40,330 nucleotides of DNA from Gemmatimonadaceae bacterium. Its GTDB lineage: Bacteria; Gemmatimonadota; Gemmatimonadetes; Gemmatimonadales; Gemmatimonadaceae. Position numbers and translations under genes: made by a program. Positions 1 to 8,914 of the stretch are shown here, piece after piece. The stretch is from NCBI GenBank assembly GCA_014379355.1, contig JACMLX010000056.1, positions 1 through 40,330 on the forward strand, read 5' to 3'. Each line of letters begins with the position of its first letter. Within the stretch, counting starts at the first letter, position 1. Under the pieces are notes generated by a model, which was not told the DNA's origin, searched no databases, and worked only from the letters and a program-made list of their open reading frames with translations.

Positions 1-3000
1 GCGCAGTACCCGCAGCGGGCGCAGCGCCGGAAGCAACACCATGACCACGTCGATCGGGTGGGTCGACAGATAGTGCCAGCGCCGCTCGGCCAGCCACACC
101 CGAGCGATCAGGTCCACGGCGAAGACAGCCCAGATGACCCATGACATCGCATTGAGCAGCCGGTGAACGGCCGCAGGCAGGCCAACGGGTGCCGGCGGTG
201 CGGGCTCGGCACTGCCGCCGCACACGGCCAGAAAGAGCACGTGATTTCCCGCACCGATCGCACTCAGGTCCACATTCGTCGATACGGCGCGCGGCATGAA
301 CGCATCGATCGCGACCGGGAGCCGCTGCACGCCACTCGTCGTCCAGTTGGGAATCACCGGTAGCGCGCCGCCCGTCCATGCGTGCAGCGGCGCAAACGTC
401 GACGCGACCTCGGCGAGCAACGCGACGTCCGTCGGCAGCTCACGCCAGAAGAGCGCAACGTAGCCGCCATTCGCCGCCATCGGGCGCGTGTCACGATGAT
501 GCAGCAGCACATCGACCACGCTCGGTTCCTTGTACACGTTCCAGATGCTGTTCTGCACCCGCGCTGGCTGCACGAGCTCGAACAGGTCCACTTCGGTGGC
601 CGTCACGATCGCTGCCGCGGCGGTCTGCCACGGTGTTTCGTAGACCGCGAAACCGTCGGTCGCCGTCGCCGTCACGACGCGATTCGCATCGAGCCTCGTC
701 CCACCGACCACTGCATCCCACGTCGCCTTGTTGATGACGTTGCCGGTCGTGAGGCCCGCTGTCGTCGCGCGAAAGAGCGCGATCAGGTCGGCCAGCTGAT
801 CGGTCCAGCGACCATCGGCGCGAATGGCCGGGAAGCGCCAGCGGAATGCCGTCTGGAATGTCCACAGATGATACGAGCCGCTGTGTGACGGACCGAGCGA
901 CTTGTTCGCGGCAAGTGGAAATGGCACCGCTGTCGCGGCGGCGGCACGTCTCGCCGGTCGCACGACGATGTCGGGACTCGCGTACACCTTGAGTGGCGGC
1001 GCGGTCGGTGCGACCGACGGGTCGACGAGTGGCGACACCGGCATGCGACGATCGTCGCGCGAATGCACCCGCAGATATGTGCGCTGCGGCTCTGACGGTG
1101 CCGCAAGATTCACTTCCCACAATCCGCGACTCTGCGTGGCCGCGCGCAGCAGCTTCGGTGCGCCGGCAAGTGGTGCAGGAGACGGGTCCTTCCAGATCCT
1201 GATGTCCGACACGCACGTCACCGGCAATCCGTTCATGAACGGACTCCACGTGTGTGTCGTCGTCGGACCGACCACCGTGCGTTCCCCGCGCCACATGCCG
1301 CCGATGGTCCCTACGAAAATCACGGCCGGATTATCGGGATCGAGACACACCGCATGCGCCGGATCGAGCGGGCCGCGCGCCGGCGGTGGTGCCGGCGGAT
1401 CGAGTTGCTTGCGCAGGCCCGTCTTCTCGAACGCACCGTTGTGGAAATACCAGCACGTATCGGTTTCGGTGTCGACGACGGTGATCGCATCGCCGAGCGT
1501 CGTCACGTAGAAATCATTCGTGCCCGGCACCGGCGCGAGATCGGTGCAGCGGATCGCCGTCGTATCCGGCGCGCCGGCCTGCGCCGGAACGAGGATCATC
1601 GTCGTGGTCCACCTGCCGGTGCCGTCGTCATCGTGCCGCACGATGCCACGCCGGTAGACTACGTAGAGCTGCCGAGTCGTCGCCCAGCGAATCTGCGTGA
1701 CGGGGCCGAGCGCGGGCGTCGGCACACCACGCGTTCGCGTCGGTGCGCCGTCACCGCCGCCAGGTCGCGGATCCGTTGCCGCCACCGCCGCACCCGTCGT
1801 CGCCGGAATCACCTTCCACGTCGAATTCGTGGTGGCGCTGAGATCATCGGACACCCACACACGATTGGTTCCGATCGCGATCCGGCCGGTGTTCGCCGTC
1901 AGTTGAATCGCATCACAGCCCGAGTAGAACGACGCCAGCTTGCTCTCGCGATCGTTGGTGTTGACTGCGCCGCCTCCGGTCCGACTGATCGGGTCGCGGA
2001 ATTTTGCCGGCGGTCGCGAGAACCATGTGCCGCGAACGTACTGACTGATGAGAAATTGCGACGCCGTCGGATGGAACATGACGCCGCCACCATCGCCGGC
2101 CATCGTCATCTCCCACATCGTATCACCCGTGCGAACCTGCACTCCATTGTCCTGCGAACCGAGTGCGCAGTAGTGACTGGACGTCGGATGGTGCGCCATG
2201 AAGCCCGCTTCGATCGCCGCCAGTCCGGTGCCGCGCGACTGGAACGTGTTGACGCGACCACCGCGTTCGGACACGTACACACCCCCATCACACGCCACCC
2301 ACACATGGCGCGATCCATCGGCCAGTGTGACGACGCGCACGGCGTGAACATCCGCGTGGATGCCGTTGCCGATGAGCCCTGAAATGTTCGCACCTTCGCC
2401 CGTCGGTGCGGCCGCCATGCGCGACACTCCGGCCGCGGGTCCCATGCGTGGTGCGCCAGTGCCGGTCTCGATCACGTCGAAGCAGTAGACTTGCGCAGAA
2501 TAGTCCGCCCCCGCGTACGGAATGATGGCCGACCCTGCGACCCAGATGCGATCGGCCGTGCCGACTCGTTCGGCGAAGATGGCCTGATCCCACTCGCGCT
2601 GTGTGCCCCACAGCAGCGACGGTATGCCTCGCACTTTCACCGCGGTACCCGGACCGCCGTTGGCGACGGTTCGATTGACCGTCGGAATGCGCCACACGAA
2701 GGGTTCATCCCTGCGGCCGTTGATCGGCGTCGCAAGCGTGGTGCTGCCGAGCACATAGATGTGATCGCCGACCAACGCCGAAATCGAGCAGCGTCCCGCG
2801 AGTGTGATGTTGTCGACACTGAAATTCAACTGTCCCACGGCCGTCCATGTCGCTCCGGCGTCGTCACTCCACGCGACGTCACCGCCATGTTCGACGACGA
2901 TGATGCGACCATTCGCCGCGCCGGCCACGGGAATCCACGCGACATCGGACATCGCACTGTTTCCGATCATCGTGAATCCATCGAGTCCCACGACGCGCGT

Positions 3001-4065
3001 CCACGTCCAGCTCGAAATACCGGCGACCGTGCCGCGCGTACCGAGATACAGCCCATTTGTGGCCGCGGCGAGGACCCGATTGCCGTCGGCGGATAGCGTA
3101 CCGGGAGCAACCTGGCCGGGATCGCGCACGAGCCGATAGATGCCGAGGTTCTCGAGAAGGGCGATGCCCATCTCGGCTTCATACGGCACGTCGGTGTCGG
3201 GCTTCGTCACGGGACCGAGTCCCGCCAGCACACCGCGTCCACCGAAGTCGATGTGCGCCGGTGAATTGACGCCCGTGACAGACGGTGCGACGAGTTCACC
3301 GGTGCCGACCATCACGTAGTCCGCCGCCGCGGTCGCGCCGAATTCGACCAGCAGACACCCGCACGACAGATCCGAGCTCGCACCGCCAAGTCGACCGGGT
3401 CGCGTCACCCAGCCACCCACGGGCCGCCACGAGTGTCCCGCATCTTCGGTATACCACACGCCCGCTTTCCCGGTCGCTGCATACGCACGCAATCCCGTGG
3501 AATCGATCGCGATATCGCGCACGCGCCCTGTCACACGTGGATGATTGTCGGCCTGGCCAAGCCGGACCACCGATGGGCCGATCGGCACCCAGCGATTCAC
3601 GTTGCTCGTCGCCTGCGCCATCACGCGACCGGCGCGACGCGATGCCTCCGGTGCCGCGGCCAACCGCGCGTCGCTGGTCCGTGCGATCGCCTCGTGCATC
3701 GCCGCTGTCAGCGCGCCGATGTCGGTCGTCCCCATGAACTCGGCGACGTGCAGAAGGCGCTGCGTCGCGCGACTGCGACGCTCCGCCTTCATCGCGGCGC
3801 GCTTCTTCTTCAGCTGCGCTTCATGCAACACGGCTCGTTGCGCCTGCACGACTGCGGCGGACTTCTTTGGCGCAGGTCTCTTCGCGGCCGCTTTCTTCGT
3901 CGCTTTCGTTGTCGCTTTCGTCGTCGCCTTTTTCGCGACCTTAGGCGCAACCTTCGTCACGGCCTTCTTCGCCGACTTCTTCGCCGACTTCTTCGCCGCC
4001 TTCTTCGCCGACTTCGGCGTCGACTTCGGCGTCGATTTTTTCTTCGCCTTCCTGGCCGGACTCAC
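1..4065 (-). CDS. Asp-box beta-propeller protein with lysine-rich N-tail and C-terminal voltage-sensor-like segment (3' end outside window)
   Basis: The frame stays open from a GTG at 4065 to the window edge, giving 1355 codons with no stop. Residues 1 to about 70 are a histone-H1-like tail of Lys, Ala, Thr and Ser with KKSAKK-type repeats. The main body has Asp-box motifs of sialidase/BNR propellers: YTEDAGHSW near residue 205, WSDDAGATW near 400, and a third near 740 ending in NSTWKV. I therefore read it as one or more beta-propellers. The last ~55 residues switch to a hydrophobic pattern, with WVIWAVFAVDLIARVWL followed by HPIDVVMVLLPALRPLRVLR. This matches S2, S3 and the arginine-bearing S4 of bacterial voltage-gated potassium channels, but no clear S1 precedes it. 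The GTG overlaps the upstream TGA as GTGA, implying translational coupling. There is no signal peptide. Function is unknown; the propeller call is firm, the channel call good but cut off by the edge. Confidence 0.8.
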   Translation of the reverse strand, partial: MSPARKAKKKSTPKSTPKSAKKAAKKSAKKSAKKAVTKVAPKVAKKATTKATTKATKKAAAKRPAPKKSAAVVQAQRAVLHEAQLKKKRAAMKAERRSRATQRLLHVAEFMGTTDIGALTAAMHEAIARTSDARLAAAPEASRRAGRVMAQATSNVNRWVPIGPSVVRLGQADNHPRVTGRVRDIAIDSTGLRAYAATGKAGVWYTEDAGHSWRPVGGWVTRPGRLGGASSDLSCGCLLVEFGATAAADYVMVGTGELVAPSVTGVNSPAHIDFGGRGVLAGLGPVTKPDTDVPYEAEMGIALLENLGIYRLVRDPGQVAPGTLSADGNRVLAAATNGLYLGTRGTVAGISSWTWTRVVGLDGFTMIGNSAMSDVAWIPVAGAANGRIIVVEHGGDVAWSDDAGATWTAVGQLNFSVDNITLAGRCSISALVGDHIYVLGSTTLATPINGRRDEPFVWRIPTVNRTVANGGPGTAVKVRGIPSLLWGTQREWDQAIFAERVGTADRIWVAGSAIIPYAGADYSAQVYCFDVIETGTGAPRMGPAAGVSRMAAAPTGEGANISGLIGNGIHADVHAVRVVTLADGSRHVWVACDGGVYVSERGGRVNTFQSRGTGLAAIEAGFMAHHPTSSHYCALGSQDNGVQVRTGDTMWEMTMAGDGGGVMFHPTASQFLISQYVRGTWFSRPPAKFRDPISRTGGGAVNTNDRESKLASFYSGCDAIQLTANTGRIAIGTNRVWVSDDLSATTNSTWKVIPATTGAAVAATDPRPGGGDGAPTRTRGVPTPALGPVTQIRWATTRQLYVVYRRGIVRHDDDGTGRWTTTMILVPAQAGAPDTTAIRCTDLAPVPGTNDFYVTTLGDAITVVDTETDTCWYFHNGAFEKTGLRKQLDPPAPPPARGPLDPAHAVCLDPDNPAVIFVGTIGGMWRGERTVVGPTTTHTWSPFMNGLPVTCVSDIRIWKDPSPAPLAGAPKLLRAATQSRGLWEVNLAAPSEPQRTYLRVHSRDDRRMPVSPLVDPSVAPTAPPLKVYASPDIVVRPARRAAAATAVPFPLAANKSLGPSHSGSYHLWTFQTAFRWRFPAIRADGRWTDQLADLIALFRATTAGLTTGNVINKATWDAVVGGTRLDANRVVTATATDGFAVYETPWQTAAAAIVTATEVDLFELVQPARVQNSIWNVYKEPSVVDVLLHHRDTRPMAANGGYVALFWRELPTDVALLAEVASTFAPLHAWTGGALPVIPNWTTSGVQRLPVAIDAFMPRAVSTNVDLSAIGAGNHVLFLAVCGGSAEPAPPAPVGLPAAVHRLLNAMSWVIWAVFAVDLIARVWLAERRWHYLSTHPIDVVMVLLPALRPLRVLR

Positions 4066-7000
4066 GCGCCACCTCCGCCACTCGTGCCGCCGGTGTCCGC
4101 CTCGTCCTCGGGCGCCACCCGAATCCATCCTTCCTGCGCTTCATGCGGCATGCGCGGCAGGTACGCAGTCATCGACGCAGCCTTGATGGGATCATCTCGC
4201 CAGGTGAGCGGCCCCGTGCGACGCGTGAAGCGCTGACGCGGACCCATGGCACGAATCAGTGGCAGACGAATCTCCGACGGATCCACCAGCACCGGACCGA
4301 CGCGGACACTCGGACTCAGGGCCTTCAGTCCGGGACCGACCCAGTCCTCCGCCAGCGACATCGCCTTGCGCGGTAGCAGACCGCTCGTGACATGCAGCTT
4401 GCCCGCCGGCAGCATCAGCAGCGTGATCGACACGTCCTGACCCGGTCGCACCCACAACTCATCTTCGGCCACGATGTACGGATGTGTGATCGGGACCGGC
4501 GCCGTGCTGATGACACCACCGAGCTGACCGAGCGCACCTTGCAGCCGACCAGATGCCGGCGACAGACTGGCCACGACTTTGTCCACGAGATGCAGGTGCG
4601 TGAAGTCGTCGCCGATGTAGAAGCCGAGCAATGCATCGTCCGACCGTTCCAGCGCACCGAGTCGGAATGGAAAGCGTACGTCCGACATTGCGGCGAACAC
4701 CGCACGCCGGGCGTCCGCACCGCCAACGTGTGTGATCGTCACATCGTCGATGTCATCGGGGATCTCGAGTCGGATGGTGGCACGCACCACCGCCACCGGT
4801 CGGCCGACGAGGCCGGCGATGGTCGGCGACCCGATCGCGGCGTAGGTGTCGACCGTCCAGAGTGTCGTGTCGATCGCGCGCAGCATGGACGACAGTGAAC
4901 TCGACGACGGTGGCGTGGACTGTCCGCGCGCGGCCACGTCGGCCAGCAGCACACCGGCCGCGACATCGGCGATCGGTGATTGTGATGCCGAGAGCCCCAC
5001 GAATGGCCCGGCATCCGGCAGCACCGGTCGGCCCGGCGCAGGCTCCCACGTCACCGCACCAGTGATCGAATCGTGCGCGAGTTCACCGATCGGTGATCCA
5101 TCACTCGCGAACACCTCGAGCGACTCATCGATGTGATCCGGCAGCAGAAATCCGGCGACCGGATTGACCATCGCTTCCGGCGTCACCTGATCCACATTCG
5201 CATCGGGTCGCGCTGCAGGATCGGGCGCGGTCGGATCCGGCGCGCCCACGAATCGCACGATCCAGCGCGACGCATGCTGCACACGCGGCCGCACCGTGAT
5301 CGACGATGGTGCGGCCGGTATCTCCAGTGATCGCGTCGTGCTCACACGCGACACATCCAGATCGAGCGTGCGGCCGAACGCATCGACCACGCGCATCGCA
5401 TCGAGCCGCATCGTACCGCCGAAGAACGGCTGCGGCAGCGCGGATGCGATCGGCTTGCGCTTGACACCCGCAGCCGGCGTGTCGAGCGGCATCTGCCCCA
5501 CGTAGTCGATGCCCAGCAGCTGCTCACGAATGCCATCCAGCGACGCGGATGCCATGTCGAGCGGCGCGAGGAAACTGCCCAGCTGCGCGAGCGACCGCTG
5601 GCTGTTGGCATCGAGCACGCCGGTGCCGGCCAGATCGCGCTGTTCTTCCGCTTCCAGCCAGCGCTTGATGCCGTTGTGAAGCGCTTCCGCGACGCCGGTG
5701 CTGAGAGGTGTGCGCCCGAGGATGCTGCGCGAGATCGTTGCAGCGGGCGGCGCACCATCGCGCTCGAAGTCGAGCCCATCGAGCTTCCAGCCATCGAGTG
5801 TGGCGGCACCATCCAGCTGCACGCGCCACTCCACCCACAGCGGTACCCACGGCTGCCGCCAGGTGGTGATCGCGACAGGACTCGGCGGTGTGTACTTCAC
5901 GATCGAATGTGCGGCCAGCTGCGCCGTCAGCTCACGATCCACGCGCACATCGGCGGTGGTCGATGCGAGCCACTTGTCGGCGGGTGCGCTGAGACGTGCG
6001 TTGACGATGTGGCTGCTGCCGTCGTACACACCATCGGTGCCGTACAGCCGAACCATCTCGCCGGTGAGTCGTGTGTTCACGGCCTTTACGTACTCCGTCG
6101 AGAACCCGCGCGAGCTGTTGATGACGAGCCAATCGGTGCCATATGGATCGAGCAGCACGGACTCGCGCGCGACATTCAGCACCTCTTCCGGAATCGCGCC
6201 GCTGCCGAGCGTCGGCAGCACATCCGGACCACGCACGACGCCGGAGTACTCGGGCACGCACTCTTCCGCGTATCGGCAGCGCAGCACATTGCGATCCTCG
6301 AAGCGACCGTCACCATGATGGCGGAGATTCGGCTTCACACCGCGCAGCGCGATCAGTGGCGCCTGCGGAAAGAACTCGCGTGGCGCGGGGCGGATCACTT
6401 CGCGCACCGGAGGCGCTGACGCGGTCTTCACCGAATCCGACGCGCGCGAACCGTCGCGCTTCTGTGTCTTCTGCTTCGAGCTCTTGCCGACCATCTCGAC
6501 ACTGTCGGCCCACATCAGCACCGAACGGATTTCCTTCGACACACCGGTCGTCGCATCGGCGCCGCGACCCTTGCGACCGATCGAGAACGGATTCGCGGCA
6601 GCGCCATCGGTATTCAGGAAGCGATCCGGCTTCGAACCCGGAATCACGTCGCCGGGTTGCGAGTCGAAGCCGTCGCTGTGTTCATGCTCGGCTAGGTCGG
6701 CGACACCGTCACTGGTCGCGATGCGATCGAGCAGATCAGAGGTGAACGCAGCAGTGAGTTTCTCCGCCGCTTCGCGATTTGTCGCACCGGCACCGAGCAC
6801 ACCCGACCCGAATGCCGCCACCACGTCGTCCACGTCCTGACCGAGTGCGATCGTCACATCGCCTCTCGCCGGTCTATCATCCACGCCGGCGGGCAGTCCA
6901 CGCGTCGGCACGCCGAAGACACTGCCGTGCAGCAGCGTCGCGAACGTCGGCTCAGGGGTCGCGAAGATCATCTGCTCCGCATTCTTCACCGGCGTGCTGA

Positions 7001-7931
7001 TGCCGGAGGTGATGCCGTACACCTTGCGCGACACCGACGGGCCGACGGTCGGCGTGTATTCCACCGTCGCGCCTTCTTTCGGTGTCTCCAGTCCGAGCGT
7101 TGCGTTCGACGCATCGCGCCGCGCACGATCGGCGGGTGTAACCGGCGGCAGCGCATCGTCGTCGAGCATCCAGCCCAGCTTGTCCAGGCGCAATGCGAGC
7201 GCGCGCAACCCGCTCAGCGCGCCGAGTGGATCGGACGGCAGGTCATTCCACCAGCCCGTGATCACATACGCGGCGCTGTCATCGTGCAGTCCGTTCGGCG
7301 CGACAGTGGTTGCCGGCGGTATGTCACTGAGTGGATCGTGAAAACCGAATCGCCCGGCGGCCGAGTTGTAGCTCGCCGTCCAGATCAGCGAACCGCCGAT
7401 GCCGGCATCCAGTCGATCGAGTGTATCGCCTGCGGCGGCGGCGGGAAATGTGCCCGCGTACGTCTCCAGCGGCGCAATGGTCTTCGTCCTCGCGTCGATC
7501 ACCCAGCCGCGCACCAGTGAGCGTTGCACACCGCGCGGACGCAGCAGTCGCAGCACACACCAGCGATCGGGCAACGGCGAGAGTACCAGACCTTCACTCC
7601 GGCCCTTTGCGTCACGCGTGGTCGGTTCACCCTTGAGCAACGCATCCGGCAGTGCCCAGTGAATGTGCACACCGGCGGGCCGCACGGTGCCGGCCGCGAA
7701 CGGCGCATCGTCGCGGTGGTCACCGCGCACACCGACCGTCGCCTCACCACCGGTCGGTGTGATCACGAGCGCTTGCACATCCACCGGCACGCAGATGCGC
7801 TTGCGACGATTGAGCAGCTTGTCCCACGTGCCGATCGTCGCGACATCGAGGCCAGTGCGAGCCAGGATGTTCCAGCGCGGCGTCGTGAGCGCCTTCTGGA
7901 TGATCTGTGGATCGATGCGAGGTCCGGTCAC
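4062..7931 (-). CDS. Giant conserved hypothetical protein (1289 aa), operon gene 5
   Basis: Start is GTG at 7931, overlapping the upstream stop as GTGA; the end overlaps the propeller gene by 4 bp. I recognise no named domain. The N-terminal third contains a GVHIHWALPDAL motif followed by a DRWCVLRLLR strand. From memory, unverified, this signature occurs in large unannotated proteins of actinobacteria and proteobacteria. A short basic stretch of Lys/Arg/Ser (GKSSKQKTQKRDGSR) lies near residue 485. The rest looks beta-rich, with many Trp, Pro and Asp, plus a helical stretch around residues 740-800. No signal peptide or membrane segment is visible. It is predicted soluble and made with its neighbours. 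It could be a structural scaffold, but nothing in the sequence shows catalysis. Confidence 0.85.
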   Translation of the reverse strand: MTGPRIDPQIIQKALTTPRWNILARTGLDVATIGTWDKLLNRRKRICVPVDVQALVITPTGGEATVGVRGDHRDDAPFAAGTVRPAGVHIHWALPDALLKGEPTTRDAKGRSEGLVLSPLPDRWCVLRLLRPRGVQRSLVRGWVIDARTKTIAPLETYAGTFPAAAAGDTLDRLDAGIGGSLIWTASYNSAAGRFGFHDPLSDIPPATTVAPNGLHDDSAAYVITGWWNDLPSDPLGALSGLRALALRLDKLGWMLDDDALPPVTPADRARRDASNATLGLETPKEGATVEYTPTVGPSVSRKVYGITSGISTPVKNAEQMIFATPEPTFATLLHGSVFGVPTRGLPAGVDDRPARGDVTIALGQDVDDVVAAFGSGVLGAGATNREAAEKLTAAFTSDLLDRIATSDGVADLAEHEHSDGFDSQPGDVIPGSKPDRFLNTDGAAANPFSIGRKGRGADATTGVSKEIRSVLMWADSVEMVGKSSKQKTQKRDGSRASDSVKTASAPPVREVIRPAPREFFPQAPLIALRGVKPNLRHHGDGRFEDRNVLRCRYAEECVPEYSGVVRGPDVLPTLGSGAIPEEVLNVARESVLLDPYGTDWLVINSSRGFSTEYVKAVNTRLTGEMVRLYGTDGVYDGSSHIVNARLSAPADKWLASTTADVRVDRELTAQLAAHSIVKYTPPSPVAITTWRQPWVPLWVEWRVQLDGAATLDGWKLDGLDFERDGAPPAATISRSILGRTPLSTGVAEALHNGIKRWLEAEEQRDLAGTGVLDANSQRSLAQLGSFLAPLDMASASLDGIREQLLGIDYVGQMPLDTPAAGVKRKPIASALPQPFFGGTMRLDAMRVVDAFGRTLDLDVSRVSTTRSLEIPAAPSSITVRPRVQHASRWIVRFVGAPDPTAPDPAARPDANVDQVTPEAMVNPVAGFLLPDHIDESLEVFASDGSPIGELAHDSITGAVTWEPAPGRPVLPDAGPFVGLSASQSPIADVAAGVLLADVAARGQSTPPSSSSLSSMLRAIDTTLWTVDTYAAIGSPTIAGLVGRPVAVVRATIRLEIPDDIDDVTITHVGGADARRAVFAAMSDVRFPFRLGALERSDDALLGFYIGDDFTHLHLVDKVVASLSPASGRLQGALGQLGGVISTAPVPITHPYIVAEDELWVRPGQDVSITLLMLPAGKLHVTSGLLPRKAMSLAEDWVGPGLKALSPSVRVGPVLVDPSEIRLPLIRAMGPRQRFTRRTGPLTWRDDPIKAASMTAYLPRMPHEAQEGWIRVAPEDEADTGGTSGGGGA

Positions 7932-8914
7932 GGCGGGGTCACTCCTGCGGTGAAGAGTGCATTGGCCAGTGTCACGTAGCGCACGGACGGACGCAGCATC
8001 ACATCCGTGTCGGGTCGCAACCGATCAGGATCACCGTAGATGCGACGATAGGGAAACCGAATCAGCTGCAGCGCATACTCGGCACTGTCGAGGACCGGAT
8101 TCGGCCCAGGGCCCGCACCACCTTTCGCCGCAAGGTTGCGTTCGAGGCGCTGGATGTCCACAACACCCGGTGCACCCGGCCGGAAATGCACATCCACGAA
8201 CTGACCCGTGTCATTCACGCCAGTCTGCGGCCGTCGCACCGGTAGTGTGGCGGACATGGTGCTGCCACTCACGGTCTGCTCGACACCGAACTGCACACCC
8301 TGACGCGGTTCCTGGATGTGCACCTCTTTCGGGATGCCATCGAAGAGACAGAGCAGCACCGCCGGCGCGAGCCGCTCGAGCCGGAGCAGTCGCATGCGCT
8401 GCGGATGATTGTCGGGAAAGTCGAAGCCATCACCTTCCGTCGGCTCCTCCTTGAACGCGCGCACATGCAGCGCCGGCCAGCCCGACACGACGCGTGAGCG
8501 CAGGATGAATCCGCTGATCGGCCCTGCCCCGCCTGCGAGCATCGGATCGCCTTCACGACGTCGCACGTTCCGCTCGGCCGTATCCAGTGCGTCGCGGATT
8601 TCACCGTATCGATCGGTGAGCTGCAGACGATCATCCGTATTCACGGTGCCGACACTCAGCGCGCCTTGCACCAGTGAATCGGTCCAGCGCCGATCCACAT
8701 AGAACCAGCGGATCGATTCAGCCGGGAGCAGTTCCGTGTCGGCGACGAAATACGCGAACGGCACGTCGTGCAGCAGCCGCAGGCGCACGAGCCAGTCGCG
8801 CAACTCATCGGGAATCAGGTCCGCGGCTTCCAGTTCGGCGCCGACGTTGGGCCCGACCAGCTTCATGCCCGTCGTCTGCAACGTCTGCAGCAGCAGTGGT
8901 GCGGAGATGTTCAT
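7928..8914 (-). CDS. Conserved hypothetical protein (328 aa), operon gene 4
   Basis: ATG at 8914 overlaps the previous stop as ATGA, and the stop overlaps the next GTG by 4 bp. The N-terminus is helical, followed by LPAESIRWFYVDRRWTDSLV near residues 62-82. Further motifs are GFILRSRVVSGWPALHVRAF in the middle and LERLAPAVLLCLFDGIPKEV after it. From memory these blocks belong to a conserved family of unknown function that travels with the other giant proteins of this operon; I could not verify that here. No transmembrane helix, signal peptide or catalytic motif is seen. It is the smallest but one of the set, so it may be an adaptor or assembly component, which is inference from size and coupling only. 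Confidence 0.85.
   Translation of the reverse strand: MNISAPLLLQTLQTTGMKLVGPNVGAELEAADLIPDELRDWLVRLRLLHDVPFAYFVADTELLPAESIRWFYVDRRWTDSLVQGALSVGTVNTDDRLQLTDRYGEIRDALDTAERNVRRREGDPMLAGGAGPISGFILRSRVVSGWPALHVRAFKEEPTEGDGFDFPDNHPQRMRLLRLERLAPAVLLCLFDGIPKEVHIQEPRQGVQFGVEQTVSGSTMSATLPVRRPQTGVNDTGQFVDVHFRPGAPGVVDIQRLERNLAAKGGAGPGPNPVLDSAEYALQLIRFPYRRIYGDPDRLRPDTDVMLRPSVRYVTLANALFTAGVTPP

Noticed and set aside
1-165. Potassium channel as a separate gene starting at an internal ATG
   Set aside because: The upstream frame is open and family-like right up to the junction, and no stop separates them. A start at the internal ATG would leave out S1, so a fused frame is the simpler reading, though internal initiation is not excluded.
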